Source: Desulfocicer sp963675955 | GTDB taxonomy: Bacteria; Desulfobacterota; Desulfobacteria; Desulfobacterales; Desulfobacteraceae | Assembly (NCBI GenBank): GCA_963675955.2 | Contig: CAXXVR010000002.1 | Span: 1,240,001 to 1,304,000 of the forward strand | Length of the DNA stretch: 64,000 nt | Direction: 5' to 3' | Part shown: one piece after another, positions 7,739-16,645 of the stretch | Numbering within the stretch: position 1 is the stretch's first letter | How the letters are laid out: each line of letters begins with the position of its first letter | Translations under genes and position numbers: made by a program | The notes under the pieces: model-generated | Databases searched by the model: none | What the model saw: the letters and a program-made list of their open reading frames with translations, nothing else | What the model was told of the DNA's origin: nothing

Positions 7739-9367
7739 ATGCGTGGTAAATTTGAAGGACAGAATCTACTTTTCATCGTTATGCTGGCGTTGATTGTACT
7801 GTTAAGTTATTGTTCCATTCCCCATAAGGATAAGATCCAGGATCCATGGGAAACAGCAAGGATAGAGCACATGAAACGCACTGCCGTACACCATGGTGCG
7901 TCGGATAAAAAAGATTCAGCCCATGGCAAAATCCATGGGGATGCACCGGAAATGGTTGAAACGAAAAAAAACTTGACTGAACCTGTACCGGAAACCCCGG
8001 CCAAGGTGGTGGCCCATGAAAAAGAGGCCGTTCATGAAGTACCGGTGAAAACCCATGAAACCCAAGCCCCGACCCAGGCTGCAGAGCCGGTTGTCAAGGA
8101 GACCAAGGTACCGGTGGCAGCAGAACCCGTTGTCCATGAATCTACTCCGGCAGTTGTAGATACCGCAGCACCGGTGACTTCAGAAGAAGTTACTCCGTCA
8201 GAGGCTGTTCCTGTGGAATCTGCCGCCCCCATTGCTGTGGCAAAAACCGGTGCACCAGCCGATGTCATGGCCATGGAAAATCCCTCCTATGCCGATCATA
8301 AAAAACCCATTGTAATCTTTACCCATAAAAAACACATGGAAGATTACGGCATTGCCTGCGGCAAATGTCATCATGACGATGCAGGGCAGCCCCTGGACGA
8401 TTTAAAAATAGGAGATGATGTTGAGGCCTGTATTTCCTGCCATGCAGAGCCTGGCAAAGCACCTGCCAAGGTTGACAATAAAAAACTCACCGATGCAGAA
8501 AAACTTGAATACCACGCTGACGCCCTTCATCAGAACTGTATTGCCTGCCATAAGGATTTTAATAAAAAGAACAATTCCAAGGCAGCTCCGGCAAGCTGCA
8601 GTGCCTGCCATGACAAAGACAAAACCATGCCTGTGGCAGTGGCAGTTACAGCCCCTGCAGTGACAGCAGCTCCGATACCAGAAGCCGCTCCGGCAGCAGA
8701 AAAAGTGACTCCAGCAACTGAAACTGTTCCGGCAGCAGAAGCCGTCCCGGCAGAAGAAGTGGCTCCGGTATCAGAAGCAGCTCCGGCAGAAGAAGCAGCT
8801 CCGGCAGAAGAAGCAGCTCCGGCAGAAGAAGCAGCTCCAGCAGAAGAAGCAGCTCCGGCAGAAGAAGCAGCTCCGGCAGAAGAAGCAGCTCCGGCAGAAG
8901 AAGCAGCTCCGGTAGAAGAAGCAGCTCCGGTAGAAGAAGCAGCTCCGGCAGCTGAAGCAGCCCCGGCACCAGAAACCGCCCCGGCAGCACAGGCAGTTTC
9001 AGCCCCTGATGTGATAGCCATGGAAAATGCAGCCTATGAAGCTCACAAAAAAGGGATCGTTCAGTTTACCCATAAGAAACACATTGAGGATTATAGTGTG
9101 GGATGCGGAGAATGTCACCACGATGACAGTGGTGCTCCACTCAATGATCTGAAAATGGGTGATGCCGTGGAAACCTGCATTGCCTGTCATGACAAACCTG
9201 GAAAGGCTCCCAAAAAGAAGGGCAAAACCCTGAGCCGGGAAGAACAGTTGTCATATCACACAAATGCCCTGCATCAAAACTGTATTAGCTGTCACAAAGA
9301 ATTTAATGCAAAGAATAACTCCAAGGCGGCTCCAACCTCCTGTGGTAAATGCCATCCCAAGAAATGA
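7739..9367 (+). CDS. Octaheme c-type cytochrome: two cytochrome c3-like modules on an Ala/Pro/Glu tether
   Basis: The product has 542 residues. An N-terminal hydrophobic segment (about residues 9-25) acts as signal or membrane anchor. A long Pro/Ala/Glu/Val-rich stretch follows, then a module with four CXXCH sites (CGKCH from residue 207, CISCH, CIACH, CSACH), a second low-complexity stretch (EEAAPA repeats) and a second four-heme module (CGECH, CIACH, CISCH, CGKCH). Both modules contain FTHKKH and end NNSKAAP-x-SC, as in class III tetraheme cytochromes. AGGAGG lies just upstream. The product should sit in the periplasm and carry electrons, plausibly from hydrogenase. The two modules probably arose by internal duplication; the tether length is likely variable. 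Confidence 0.9.
   Translation: MRGKFEGQNLLFIVMLALIVLLSYCSIPHKDKIQDPWETARIEHMKRTAVHHGASDKKDSAHGKIHGDAPEMVETKKNLTEPVPETPAKVVAHEKEAVHEVPVKTHETQAPTQAAEPVVKETKVPVAAEPVVHESTPAVVDTAAPVTSEEVTPSEAVPVESAAPIAVAKTGAPADVMAMENPSYADHKKPIVIFTHKKHMEDYGIACGKCHHDDAGQPLDDLKIGDDVEACISCHAEPGKAPAKVDNKKLTDAEKLEYHADALHQNCIACHKDFNKKNNSKAAPASCSACHDKDKTMPVAVAVTAPAVTAAPIPEAAPAAEKVTPATETVPAAEAVPAEEVAPVSEAAPAEEAAPAEEAAPAEEAAPAEEAAPAEEAAPAEEAAPAEEAAPVEEAAPVEEAAPAAEAAPAPETAPAAQAVSAPDVIAMENAAYEAHKKGIVQFTHKKHIEDYSVGCGECHHDDSGAPLNDLKMGDAVETCIACHDKPGKAPKKKGKTLSREEQLSYHTNALHQNCISCHKEFNAKNNSKAAPTSCGKCHPKK
8777..8956 (+). repeat. 18-bp in-frame tandem repeat encoding the cytochrome tether
   Basis: Ten near-identical copies of GCAGCTCCGGCAGAAGAA run head to tail, encoding AAPAEE units between the two heme modules. 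The low divergence (single-base changes in copies 4, 8 and 9; copy 10 slightly different) points to recent expansion by slippage or recombination. Confidence 0.95.
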
Positions 9368-9382
9368 TTTCTTTGGCTTGAT

Positions 9383-9425
9383 GACACCATTGGCCAGCCA
9401 TCATAAGTTATGGATCAATGGTGTC
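9383..9425. repeat. Hairpin / REP-like element after the cytochrome gene
   Basis: GACACCATTG (9383-9392) and CAATGGTGTC (9416-9425) form perfect 10-bp arms, with an inner CCAT/ATGG pairing. It is followed by GTCAGGCTTG, the terminal motif of repeat family B. It may protect or shape the 3' end of the cytochrome mRNA. Confidence 0.5.
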
Positions 9426-9469
9426 AGGCTTGTTTTGTTATCTCTTTGACAACCGTTTTTAAACCAATG

Positions 9470-9510
9470 GGGTTCGATCTGCATTTTTTTGCAGACCGGA
9501 CCCTTTTTTT
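9470..9510 (+). terminator. Rho-independent terminator of the octaheme cytochrome gene
   Basis: A 14-bp stem (GGGTTCGATCTGCA with TGCAGACCGGACCC, one mismatch and one wobble) has a T-rich loop and is followed by seven T residues. It is oriented to end the cytochrome transcript. Confidence 0.85.
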
Positions 9511-9938
9511 ATGTTTGTTCTGCCTCTATGCATCTTCCCTTCAAATATATTCATGTAGCCCCTCCATGAAAGGGTTGCAGGTTTAGTCGCAGACTTTATC
9601 TTTAATATACCCTTTTGGGGGGATACAATATGGGCTATATGTCATAATTGATAACCAAGCCCTGAAAAATATATATGTGAAGACTTAAATGATAGAAAGG
9701 AAAGGGAACTTGTTATTTGAAGGGTGTGCACGAAATTACTTTTTGTATTCAAGACTTGCATATAAATGAAAAATTTATTACCTTACATCTTATAGTCTGC
9801 AAAATTAATTTTTGTGGGTCAGGACTTTAAGTTTATCCCCTCCCTTCCCATAGTAGCTGATGCTTTTCGTCAGCCCCTTAAAGCTCATTTTTATAACCCC
9901 TTTTCCCAGATGTTTTTTCAGAGGAATTTTTTAACACC
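9511..9938. other. Gene-free stretch before the sensor kinase
   Basis: This AT-rich region has no credible reading frame. A short stem (GCTGATG/CGTCAGC near 9857-9875) is the only structure noticed. It presumably holds the promoter of the kinase at 9939, but no convincing -35/-10 pair was identified. Confidence 0.5.
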
Positions 9939-12458
9939 ATGAGCATGGTACAAAACAAATCTAAACCTTTCCAGTGGAAGTTTACCATGGCAACCCGGCT
10001 TTTTTTGTTTATAGCCACGGCCATTTTCCTGGTCATTGGTCCCCTGTCTTACATGGCTGTCAGATCCCTGGAAAATTTTGGTTCCTATGCCGCTTCGGTG
10101 AATGAAAATCATATCTGGAAATTGTCCAGTACCTATCTATCCCGCATTGTTGTTGAACAGGCCAGGAAAGCAGATGTCATGTTTCAACGTATTACCGCCG
10201 TTTCTTCATTGATGGGGGAACAGGCTAAGGTGATTTACGACAGCCTGGAGCGGCACAGTCAGGACTGCTGGGCGGATAAAACCTTTGTTTTTTCTCCTTC
10301 CCAGGGTATCTTTTTTTCATCCCCGTCGGAAAAAGTGATCACTCTTTACTGGGGGGGGAAAGAAATAACCCCTGATATTGACATGGAGATAAAGGCAATT
10401 TCCCATCTGGAACCCTTTCTTTTGAAAGCTAAAACCTTGGTGACGGAAAGTTTTGCCACACATCTGATCAGTGCAAGTGGTGTGGGTATGTATTGTGCCA
10501 CCAGTCCCGAGACCCGACAACTGCTGTTTGAATTACCCAATCCTTCGGTTTTTGATTTGCGTGATGGGGAACCTATGAGCATGTTTTTAAAAGATCCCTC
10601 CGGCATTTCCCAAACCAGATGGACACGTCTTTACAAGGATGATGTTAACAATGATATGACCATGACGGCATCCACTTCCATATATGATGCCTCCGGGACA
10701 TTTAAAGGCATTGTGGGCATCGATGTTTCCCTGAATCATCTGCTCCAGGAATTCTTCAGAACAGAAAATCGTGGTTCTGACGCGTCAAAAATTTTATTTT
10801 CTTTTTTGATGAATGATCAGGGGCGACTTATCATTTTTCCCCGGGACTATTTTGATCTTTGGGGGCTTGAGGTTGATCTGGATCAATTTACCAATTCCAG
10901 TGATACGTTGAATTACAGGCTTCAGGATTCTCGTCTTGCAGATGTCCGGACCGTGGCAGATAAAATATTGCGCCCCTCGGAACAGATTCTGGGCTTGGAG
11001 ATAGAAGAGAAAAAGTATATTCTGGTAACTGCTCCCCTGAAATCCCTTGACTGGCATCTGGTTATTGTCACGCGGGAAAATGATCTAAAAAACTCTATCC
11101 GACAGACCGATACGGAGCTTGATAAGACATTAAAATCCCTGGAGTATAATTTTTTTATGTTCCATGCGGGGGTTATTGTCTTTGTCCCGATGTTCATATA
11201 CTGGATGATTCGACTTTTTGTGTTGCCCCTTAAACAGTTGACTCAGTCCATTGAAAAGGTCACCCATGGTGATTTTGCAATACGTGTGCCTGTAAAACAA
11301 AAGGATGAACTGGGAGAGTTGACCATGGCTTTTAATGGGATGGTGGAGCGTCTTGAAGTTTCAGCCAAATCAGAATCGGAATTGATGAAAAAAGTCTTAA
11401 GGGTGACAAATATGCTCAATAGTATATTTGACTCATCCACGGAATATGCCATCCTTGCAACGGATTTACACTTCCGGGTGCTGCACTACAACCCGGCCTC
11501 GGAAACAATGTTTGGTAATAATGTGGAGATGGCTCTGGGACTGGACATCCGGAAGATTTATGGAGATAGCAATGGTGTCGCAGCGGACTTTAAAAAGGGG
11601 ATTGAGCAGGTCCGCAATGTTGGATCATACCAGTTTGAATGGGTGCATTATGATATCAAGAAAAGGCGCCATGTGGTGAGTTCCACGCTGATGCCCATGA
11701 AAAATCGAAGGCAGGGGTTAATCGGTTATCTTCTTTTTTCCCGTGACATTTCCTCGTACCAGGAGCTCCAGAGCCGGCTACTTCGATCAGATCGATTGGC
11801 GGTAACCGGGCAGTTGGCAGCATCCGTGGCCCATCAGATCAATTCTCCGCTCCAGGGGATATTTGCTTTTATATCGTTAATGAAGGAAACGGCATCCGCT
11901 GATGTGGAAATGATGGAATGCCTGGGCGCCTTGACCCGGGGATTTGAATCTATTCGTAATACAGTGGAAAATCTTATGGATCTGACGCGACCGGGCAAGG
12001 AGGAAAAACAGCTGATAGATATAAATAAGGTGATTCAGGACACTGTGGCCCTGGTGAGACTTCATATTCGGCGGGAAGGGGTAAGTTTGCATTTAGATCT
12101 TTCATCTACCCTTCCGTTGATCCATGCATCGTCTTCACAGATCAGTCATGTGATTTTAAATCTGTTGAACAATGCCCTGGAGGCCATGCACGGGCAAAGT
12201 GAGGATAAACAGATTTCTATCACATCGCTTTTTATTGATGGTGCCATTGAAATTCAGTTCCAGGACACCGGGCCGGGCATTGAAAAGGAAAATATAGACT
12301 ATGTGTTTGACCCTTTTTACACCACCAAAAATGTTCTGGGTATGGGGGTGGGGCTTTCTGTATGCAACGGATTCATTGAAAATCATGGGGGGAGTATTCA
12401 GGTGGAAAATATGGGGTTACGGGGTGCCTGTTTTACCATTCGTTTACCCATTGCATGA
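9939..12458 (+). CDS. Large transmembrane sensor histidine kinase (Cache-like, HAMP, PAS)
   Basis: The product has 839 residues. A first membrane helix (about 20-40) and a second (about 400-425) bracket a periplasmic region of about 360 residues with a Cache-like segment (TASTSIYDASGTFKGIVGID) typical of ligand-binding sensors. HAMP follows (about 427-475, VTHGDFAIRVPVKQKDELGE), then PAS (about 490-610), the phosphoacceptor box with His about 632 (ASVAHQINSPLQG) and an HATPase domain (DTGPGIEKEN, GVGLSVCNGFIENHGG). No response regulator is adjacent. The segment SVAHQINSPL instead of the usual HEINNPL is a mild variant. Probable role: sensing a small periplasmic ligand. Confidence 0.9.
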   Translation: MSMVQNKSKPFQWKFTMATRLFLFIATAIFLVIGPLSYMAVRSLENFGSYAASVNENHIWKLSSTYLSRIVVEQARKADVMFQRITAVSSLMGEQAKVIYDSLERHSQDCWADKTFVFSPSQGIFFSSPSEKVITLYWGGKEITPDIDMEIKAISHLEPFLLKAKTLVTESFATHLISASGVGMYCATSPETRQLLFELPNPSVFDLRDGEPMSMFLKDPSGISQTRWTRLYKDDVNNDMTMTASTSIYDASGTFKGIVGIDVSLNHLLQEFFRTENRGSDASKILFSFLMNDQGRLIIFPRDYFDLWGLEVDLDQFTNSSDTLNYRLQDSRLADVRTVADKILRPSEQILGLEIEEKKYILVTAPLKSLDWHLVIVTRENDLKNSIRQTDTELDKTLKSLEYNFFMFHAGVIVFVPMFIYWMIRLFVLPLKQLTQSIEKVTHGDFAIRVPVKQKDELGELTMAFNGMVERLEVSAKSESELMKKVLRVTNMLNSIFDSSTEYAILATDLHFRVLHYNPASETMFGNNVEMALGLDIRKIYGDSNGVAADFKKGIEQVRNVGSYQFEWVHYDIKKRRHVVSSTLMPMKNRRQGLIGYLLFSRDISSYQELQSRLLRSDRLAVTGQLAASVAHQINSPLQGIFAFISLMKETASADVEMMECLGALTRGFESIRNTVENLMDLTRPGKEEKQLIDINKVIQDTVALVRLHIRREGVSLHLDLSSTLPLIHASSSQISHVILNLLNNALEAMHGQSEDKQISITSLFIDGAIEIQFQDTGPGIEKENIDYVFDPFYTTKNVLGMGVGLSVCNGFIENHGGSIQVENMGLRGACFTIRLPIA

Positions 12459-12485
12459 GTTTGGCTGTACCCCTGGTTACCAATT

Positions 12486-13238
12486 TCAGGGTGTGTGGAG
12501 TTGTACTTCCGTTTCTTTTAGAAGTTTAATCATGTGTTCATCTGGATTTTTGTCTGTGAACAGTTCGTCAATGTCAGACAGTTCTCCCAGTCGCACCATG
12601 GCATTTCTGCCGAATTTGGTATGATCTGCAACGAGCATGACCCGGGCTGAATGTTTAATAATTGCCTGGGCCACCCGTACCTCTCTGTAATCAAAATCCA
12701 GGAGTTCTCCATTTTTCCCGATGCCGCTGATGCCGATGATGCAGAAATCCGCTCGGAACTGCCGGATAAAATCCAGGGTGGCATGGCCGGTGATGCCACA
12801 ATCCTTGTTTCTGACCACTCCACCTGCCATGAAGATTTCAATATCCGGATTTCGACTTAAGGTCACGGCCACGTTAAGATTATTGGTGATTACCCGGAGT
12901 CCTTCTTTTTTGCACAGCTCTTTGGCTACTTCTTCCGTGGTAGTGCCGATATTAATAAACACCGATGCCCGGGAAGGAATCCGGGCCGCCACCATTTTTG
13001 CAATGGTTCTTTTTTCCCTCAGACACAGAACTTGCCGGGTGGCGTATCCGATGTTTTCAACGCTGGTGGAAAGTCCTGCACCGCCATGGTAACGCTTTAC
13101 CAGACCCCGCTGTTCCAGGGTATTGATATCTCTTCTTATGGTCTGGGTGGTTACATTGAATTGTCCGGCAAGATCTTCAATGGATACATAGCCCATGGTT
13201 TGTATCCGTTTGATAATTTTTTGTTGGCGTTCATGCAT
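12486..13238 (-). CDS. DeoR/GlpR family transcriptional regulator
   Basis: The product is about 250 residues when started at MHERQQKIIKRI, the usual position for this family; longer starts to 13286 exist without better ribosome sites. It has the N-terminal DeoR winged helix (VSIEDLAGQFNVTTQTIRRD, then LVKRYHGGA) and the C-terminal sugar-phosphate-sensing domain (NIGTTTEEVAKEL, AGGVVRNKDCGITG, DHTKFGRNA). Such proteins are usually repressors relieved by a phosphorylated sugar or polyol. No sugar operon is adjacent, so its target is unknown. It is convergent with the kinase gene. Confidence 0.88.
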   Translation of the reverse strand: MHERQQKIIKRIQTMGYVSIEDLAGQFNVTTQTIRRDINTLEQRGLVKRYHGGAGLSTSVENIGYATRQVLCLREKRTIAKMVAARIPSRASVFINIGTTTEEVAKELCKKEGLRVITNNLNVAVTLSRNPDIEIFMAGGVVRNKDCGITGHATLDFIRQFRADFCIIGISGIGKNGELLDFDYREVRVAQAIIKHSARVMLVADHTKFGRNAMVRLGELSDIDELFTDKNPDEHMIKLLKETEVQLHTP

Positions 13239-13337
13239 GGAGCTTTTTACCAGTATATTCATGGATTGTAAAGCAGGGGCAAACATTTATCAGACGGTTA
13301 TTTTCCTTGCATTTACCCCATCGGGTTGATAATTTGT

Positions 13338-13384
13338 CAGGCTTGTGGTCAGTGATGGATGCGTTTTTTCAAGCCTGTTTTTTA
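13338..13384 (+). terminator. Terminator-like hairpin with T-run
   Basis: CAGGCTTG (13338-13345) pairs with CAAGCCTG (13370-13377), followed by TTTTTTA. The arm matches the end motif of repeat family B, so this may be a worn repeat rather than a functional terminator; no plus-strand gene ends just upstream. Confidence 0.35.
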
Positions 13385-13408
13385 TTTGGCAAAAGAAGGA
13401 GTTAAGCC

Positions 13409-14344
13409 ATGTATAAATATCTTTTCGGCCCTGTGCCGTCCCGGAGACTTGGCATGTCACTGGGTGTGGATCTGGTGACCCACAAAATATGTTCCCTGGA
13501 TTGTATCTATTGTGAGTGTGGCAGAACCACCCTGCTAACCGTTGACAGAAAAGAGTATGTTCCCCATGCCGCCGTGATTGGTGAGCTGGAGGCTTATTTT
13601 AAACAAAATCCTGATCCTGACTACATTACTTTTTCTGGATCAGGGGAACCCACCTTGAGTTCCCGCATTGGTGATGTCATTTCCTGGATCAAAAAAAATA
13701 AACCAGATGTTCGTATTGCCGTTTTAACCAATGGGACCCTGCTTCATCATAGAGAAGTCCGGGAGGCTTTACTACCTGCTGATTTGGTCATGCCCTCCCT
13801 GGATGCTGCCGTTTTTGAATCTTTTCAAAAGATAAACCGGCCATGTAAAGGCATTGATCTGGATCGGTATATAAAGGGCATTGCCGATTTTAAAAAAGAT
13901 TATAAGGGACGGCTGGCCCTGGAGATTCTTATTTTGCCCGGGGTGAACGACAGCCTGGAAGATCTGCAGGCATTGAAGTCTGCCTGTGACACGATTTTGC
14001 CCGATGTGGTACAGCTCAACACCCTGGATCGACCGGGTGCTGTGTCTGATATTTTCCCGGCCACCCACGAACGATTATTGGAAATTCAGTCGTTTCTGGG
14101 AGAGGACCGGGTGGAGATCATTGCCGCAGCCGTAAAGCGTAAAGGGACAAGGGCCTATCGAAAGGACATGGAATCCGCCATTTTAGAGACCATCCACCGT
14201 CGACCCTGCACTCCCGAGGATCTGGCATCTATACTGGGCACCCATATAAACGACATTAACAAATATCTTTCCGTTCTGGAAATGGAGGGCACCATTGAGT
14301 CCATGCGCCAGGAAAGAGGGGTTTTTTATCAGACCTGTAAGTAG
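13409..14344 (+). CDS. Radical SAM protein (COG0731, TYW1-related type) with C-terminal winged helix
   Basis: The product has 311 residues. The N-terminus MYKYLFGPVPSRRLGMSLG and the cluster motif CSLDCIYCE (C-x3-C-x2-C, about residues 28-36) identify the widespread radical SAM group COG0731, related to wyosine-base enzymes. TFSGSGEPTLS is the usual second motif that contacts SAM. The last 60 residues (ILETIHRRPCTPEDLASILG...) look like a winged helix that could bind nucleic acid. An AGGAG-like site precedes the ATG. The gene lies upstream of the cobamide block but is separated by a repeat. The true substrate of these bacterial homologues is not established. Confidence 0.85.
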   Translation: MYKYLFGPVPSRRLGMSLGVDLVTHKICSLDCIYCECGRTTLLTVDRKEYVPHAAVIGELEAYFKQNPDPDYITFSGSGEPTLSSRIGDVISWIKKNKPDVRIAVLTNGTLLHHREVREALLPADLVMPSLDAAVFESFQKINRPCKGIDLDRYIKGIADFKKDYKGRLALEILILPGVNDSLEDLQALKSACDTILPDVVQLNTLDRPGAVSDIFPATHERLLEIQSFLGEDRVEIIAAAVKRKGTRAYRKDMESAILETIHRRPCTPEDLASILGTHINDINKYLSVLEMEGTIESMRQERGVFYQTCK

Positions 14345-14367
14345 TAACCAATCACGAAATAAACGAT

Positions 14368-14559
14368 TATAACCCACATGTCCTGTCGGACATAACAAAT
14401 ATAGGGTCGTGGACCCGGAGCCAAATGGTATTATACCGCCGCCCCCCCGACGGGCAATGGTCCCGGACCGGAACTGTAGACAGCTCAATTGTCCGGTTCC
14501 CATTGCCCATCGGTGGGGCGGCTCTGCTGAGGTTACCTTGGAGGCTGCCTCTTCATATA
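14368..14559 (-). repeat. Modular palindromic element (copy A2)
   Basis: A full-length 192-bp copy on the minus strand. It carries an end hairpin ATGTCC-TGTC-GGACAT, a small hairpin GGTA-TTA-TACC, then the core palindrome with GGGCAATGG/CCATTGCCC arms bordered by C-run and G-run, ending in GGAGGCTGCC...CATATA. It fills the gap before cobS, so it would be transcribed as the cobS leader. Confidence 0.85.
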
Positions 14560-14572
14560 AAAAGGACGTATT

Positions 14573-15334
14573 ATGGACGAAGCAAAAGGATTCTGGGTGG
14601 ATTTAAGGTCCGCCATCATGTTTATCACCATTTTGCCCGCAGGCAGGGGCAATACCTTTTCCCCCACGGGCATGATCCGGTTTTTTCCAGTGGTGGGTTT
14701 AATGGCAGGGCTATTGCTGGCCCTGGTGGATACTGTGGCCTCCCAGCTCTGGTCCCCGGCGGTGGTGGCTCTTTTGGATGTACTGTTGCTGGTGGGTGTG
14801 ACAGGGGCCTTTCATCTGGACGGTCTTGGGGACGCGGCGGACGGCCTTTTCAGCCATCGATCCCGGGAGCGGGCATTGGAGATCATGAAGGACAGCCGTA
14901 CCGGCATGATGGGCCTTGTGGCGATTTTCTGTGTGCTCTCCCTTAAAATAGCAGGAATTTATGCTGCAAAAACCGTGTGCACCGGAGGGGCTTTTCTGCT
15001 GTTATTGATCATGGTACCGGCCTATGCCAGGGGGGGAATGCTCTTTGGTATCCGGTATCTGCAGTACGGCAGACAAAACACCGGCACCGGGCATGATCTT
15101 TTTGAAAAACGACTTCCCCTGAAGGATTTTATCTGGATGGGCATACCGCTTTTTTTCTCCCTGTTTCTGGGTGCAAGGGGGCTTGTGCTTAATCTTTTTT
15201 TTGCCGTCACGGTTTTTATGATGCTGTGGTTTTACAAGAAAAAAATGGGATGTATCACCGGTGATATGCTGGGAGCCATGACCGAGGTTACCGAGGCCGT
15301 GCTGTTTCTGGGTGCCGGGATGTCAATATTTTAA
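14573..15334 (+). CDS. cobS: Adenosylcobinamide-GDP ribazoletransferase
   Basis: The 253-residue multi-pass membrane protein joins adenosylcobinamide-GDP to alpha-ribazole (or another lower base) in the last assembly step of the cobamide nucleotide loop. The CobS signature GAFHLDGLGDAADGLFS (about residues 83-99) with the acidic Mg-binding residues is present, followed by RSRERALEIMKDSRTG, also family-specific. About six membrane helices are visible. AAAGGACG upstream of the ATG serves as ribosome site. It starts the cobS-cobD-cbiB block; the cobD gene follows after 18 bp. Confidence 0.93.
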   Translation: MDEAKGFWVDLRSAIMFITILPAGRGNTFSPTGMIRFFPVVGLMAGLLLALVDTVASQLWSPAVVALLDVLLLVGVTGAFHLDGLGDAADGLFSHRSRERALEIMKDSRTGMMGLVAIFCVLSLKIAGIYAAKTVCTGGAFLLLLIMVPAYARGGMLFGIRYLQYGRQNTGTGHDLFEKRLPLKDFIWMGIPLFFSLFLGARGLVLNLFFAVTVFMMLWFYKKKMGCITGDMLGAMTEVTEAVLFLGAGMSIF

Positions 15335-15352
15335 TTTAACAGGAGTTTTAAG

Positions 15353-16429
15353 ATGATTACAGGCCATGGCGGCAATGTCCAGGCCCTGGCGCAGCGAAAC
15401 GGCTGTACCGTGGATGAGATTACAGACATGAGCAGCAATATAAATCCCCTGGGTCCTCCGGAGGGAGTTGAGGCGTTCATCATAGAAAATATTCATAAAA
15501 TACGTTCACTTCCCCAGGCCGATGCCCTGGACATGGTTAACGCCTTCAGTGCCTATTATCAGGTGGATGCCGGGCGAGTTATGGGTGGCAACGGTACCAC
15601 CTGGTTTATTTATACCCTTCCCCGTGCATTGTCCTGGAAAAAGGTGCTCATTACCGGTCCCACCTATGCCGATTACAGGGATGGGTGCATCATGCACGAT
15701 GCCGATTATGCCTTTTGCATGTCAACCGGGGACAATGGTTTTCAACCGGATCTTTCAACAATCTCTGCCATGGCAGACGATGTGGATGCCGTGATCATCT
15801 GCAACCCCAACAACCCCACCGGTACTCTGATTTCCGTTGAACAGATCATCAGCCTTGTAACAGATCATCCAGATACCTGGTTTGTGGTGGATGAATCCTA
15901 TCTTCCCTTTGTGGATGATGCGGAAAAGATTTCCCTTGTGGCTGAAACTCGCTTTCCCAACCTCATGGTACTTTCCTCCATGTCCAAGATATTCAGGATT
16001 CCAGGTCTTCGCACCGGGTATCTGTGCGCCGATCCCGGGGTGATTGAAAAACTGATGAACTTTTATCAGCCCTGGTCTGTGAATGCGCTTTCCCAGGCTG
16101 CCATTGTTCATATTCTGGAAAACCCGGAACACATTGCCCCGTTTCTTAAAACCACCCGGCAGTTTGTGATGACGGAAAGGCAGATTTTTTCCGAGGCCAT
16201 GGCCCACATTGATGCGGTGAAACTCTATCCCTCAGACACCTATTTCATGCTGGCAGAACTCATGGGGAAGATGAATTCCACTGATGTGTGCCGCCTGGTG
16301 GGGGATGAACGGATTCTCATAAGAGACTGTGCCAATTTCCATGGGTTGTCTGACCGGTTTGTGCGCTTTTCCCTCAGGGATCGCAAGACCAACCTGCACC
16401 TTGCTCAAATTATGAAGCATGTGGTCTAA
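15353..16429 (+). CDS. cobD: Threonine-phosphate decarboxylase (PLP enzyme)
   Basis: The 358-residue aminotransferase-fold protein has N-terminal GHGGNVQALAQRNG and MSSNINPLGPP, typical of CobD rather than HisC, the IICNPNNPTG motif, VVDESYLPFV, and the PLP lysine in SSMSKIFRIPGLRTGY. CobD makes (R)-1-amino-2-propanol phosphate, the linker between the corrin ring and the nucleotide. Its position between cobS and cbiB supports this over HisC. The ribosome site AACAGGAG lies just upstream of the ATG. Note that cobD in Salmonella naming is this decarboxylase. Confidence 0.88.
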   Translation: MITGHGGNVQALAQRNGCTVDEITDMSSNINPLGPPEGVEAFIIENIHKIRSLPQADALDMVNAFSAYYQVDAGRVMGGNGTTWFIYTLPRALSWKKVLITGPTYADYRDGCIMHDADYAFCMSTGDNGFQPDLSTISAMADDVDAVIICNPNNPTGTLISVEQIISLVTDHPDTWFVVDESYLPFVDDAEKISLVAETRFPNLMVLSSMSKIFRIPGLRTGYLCADPGVIEKLMNFYQPWSVNALSQAAIVHILENPEHIAPFLKTTRQFVMTERQIFSEAMAHIDAVKLYPSDTYFMLAELMGKMNSTDVCRLVGDERILIRDCANFHGLSDRFVRFSLRDRKTNLHLAQIMKHVV

Positions 16430-16440
16430 AAGATATTTTT

Positions 16441-16633
16441 TATATGAAAAGGCAGCCTCCAAGGCAACTTCAGCAGAGCCGCCCCCCCGATGGGCAATGG
16501 GAACCGGACAATTGAGCTGTCTACAGTTCCGGTCCGGGTCCATTGCCCGTCGGGGGGTGGCGGCATAATGCCATTTGGCTCCGCGTCTACGACCCATTAT
16601 TCGTTATGTCGGCAGGCCGACATGATTGTTATA
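16441..16633 (+). repeat. Modular palindromic element (copy A3)
   Basis: A full-length 193-bp copy, plus orientation: TATATGAAAAGGCAGCCTCC at the left, core palindrome with C-run and G-run, GGCA-TTA-TGCC hairpin, then ATGTCGGC-AG-GCCGACAT and GTTATA at the right end. Compared with copy A2, both hairpins have changed on both sides of the stem (T-A to C-G; C-G to G-C). It sits between cobD and cbiB. Confidence 0.88.
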
Positions 16634-16645
16634 CAAGGAATATAA

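Noticed and set aside
8530..9021. Long minus-strand frame of Ala/Ser/Gly repeats opposite the cytochrome gene
   Set aside because: It is the antisense reading of the 18-bp tandem repeat; the plus strand has CXXCH modules and a ribosome site.
9471..9500. GGTTCGATC string resembling a tRNA T-loop
   Set aside because: It is part of a terminator stem; no acceptor or anticodon arms are present.
14345..14572. Possible cobalamin riboswitch before cobS
   Set aside because: No B12-box-like sequence was found; the whole gap is a family A repeat.
16441..16633. Integron attC site interpretation of the palindromic elements
   Set aside because: The ends do not fit the attC core motifs, there are no gene cassettes between copies, and no integrase is seen.
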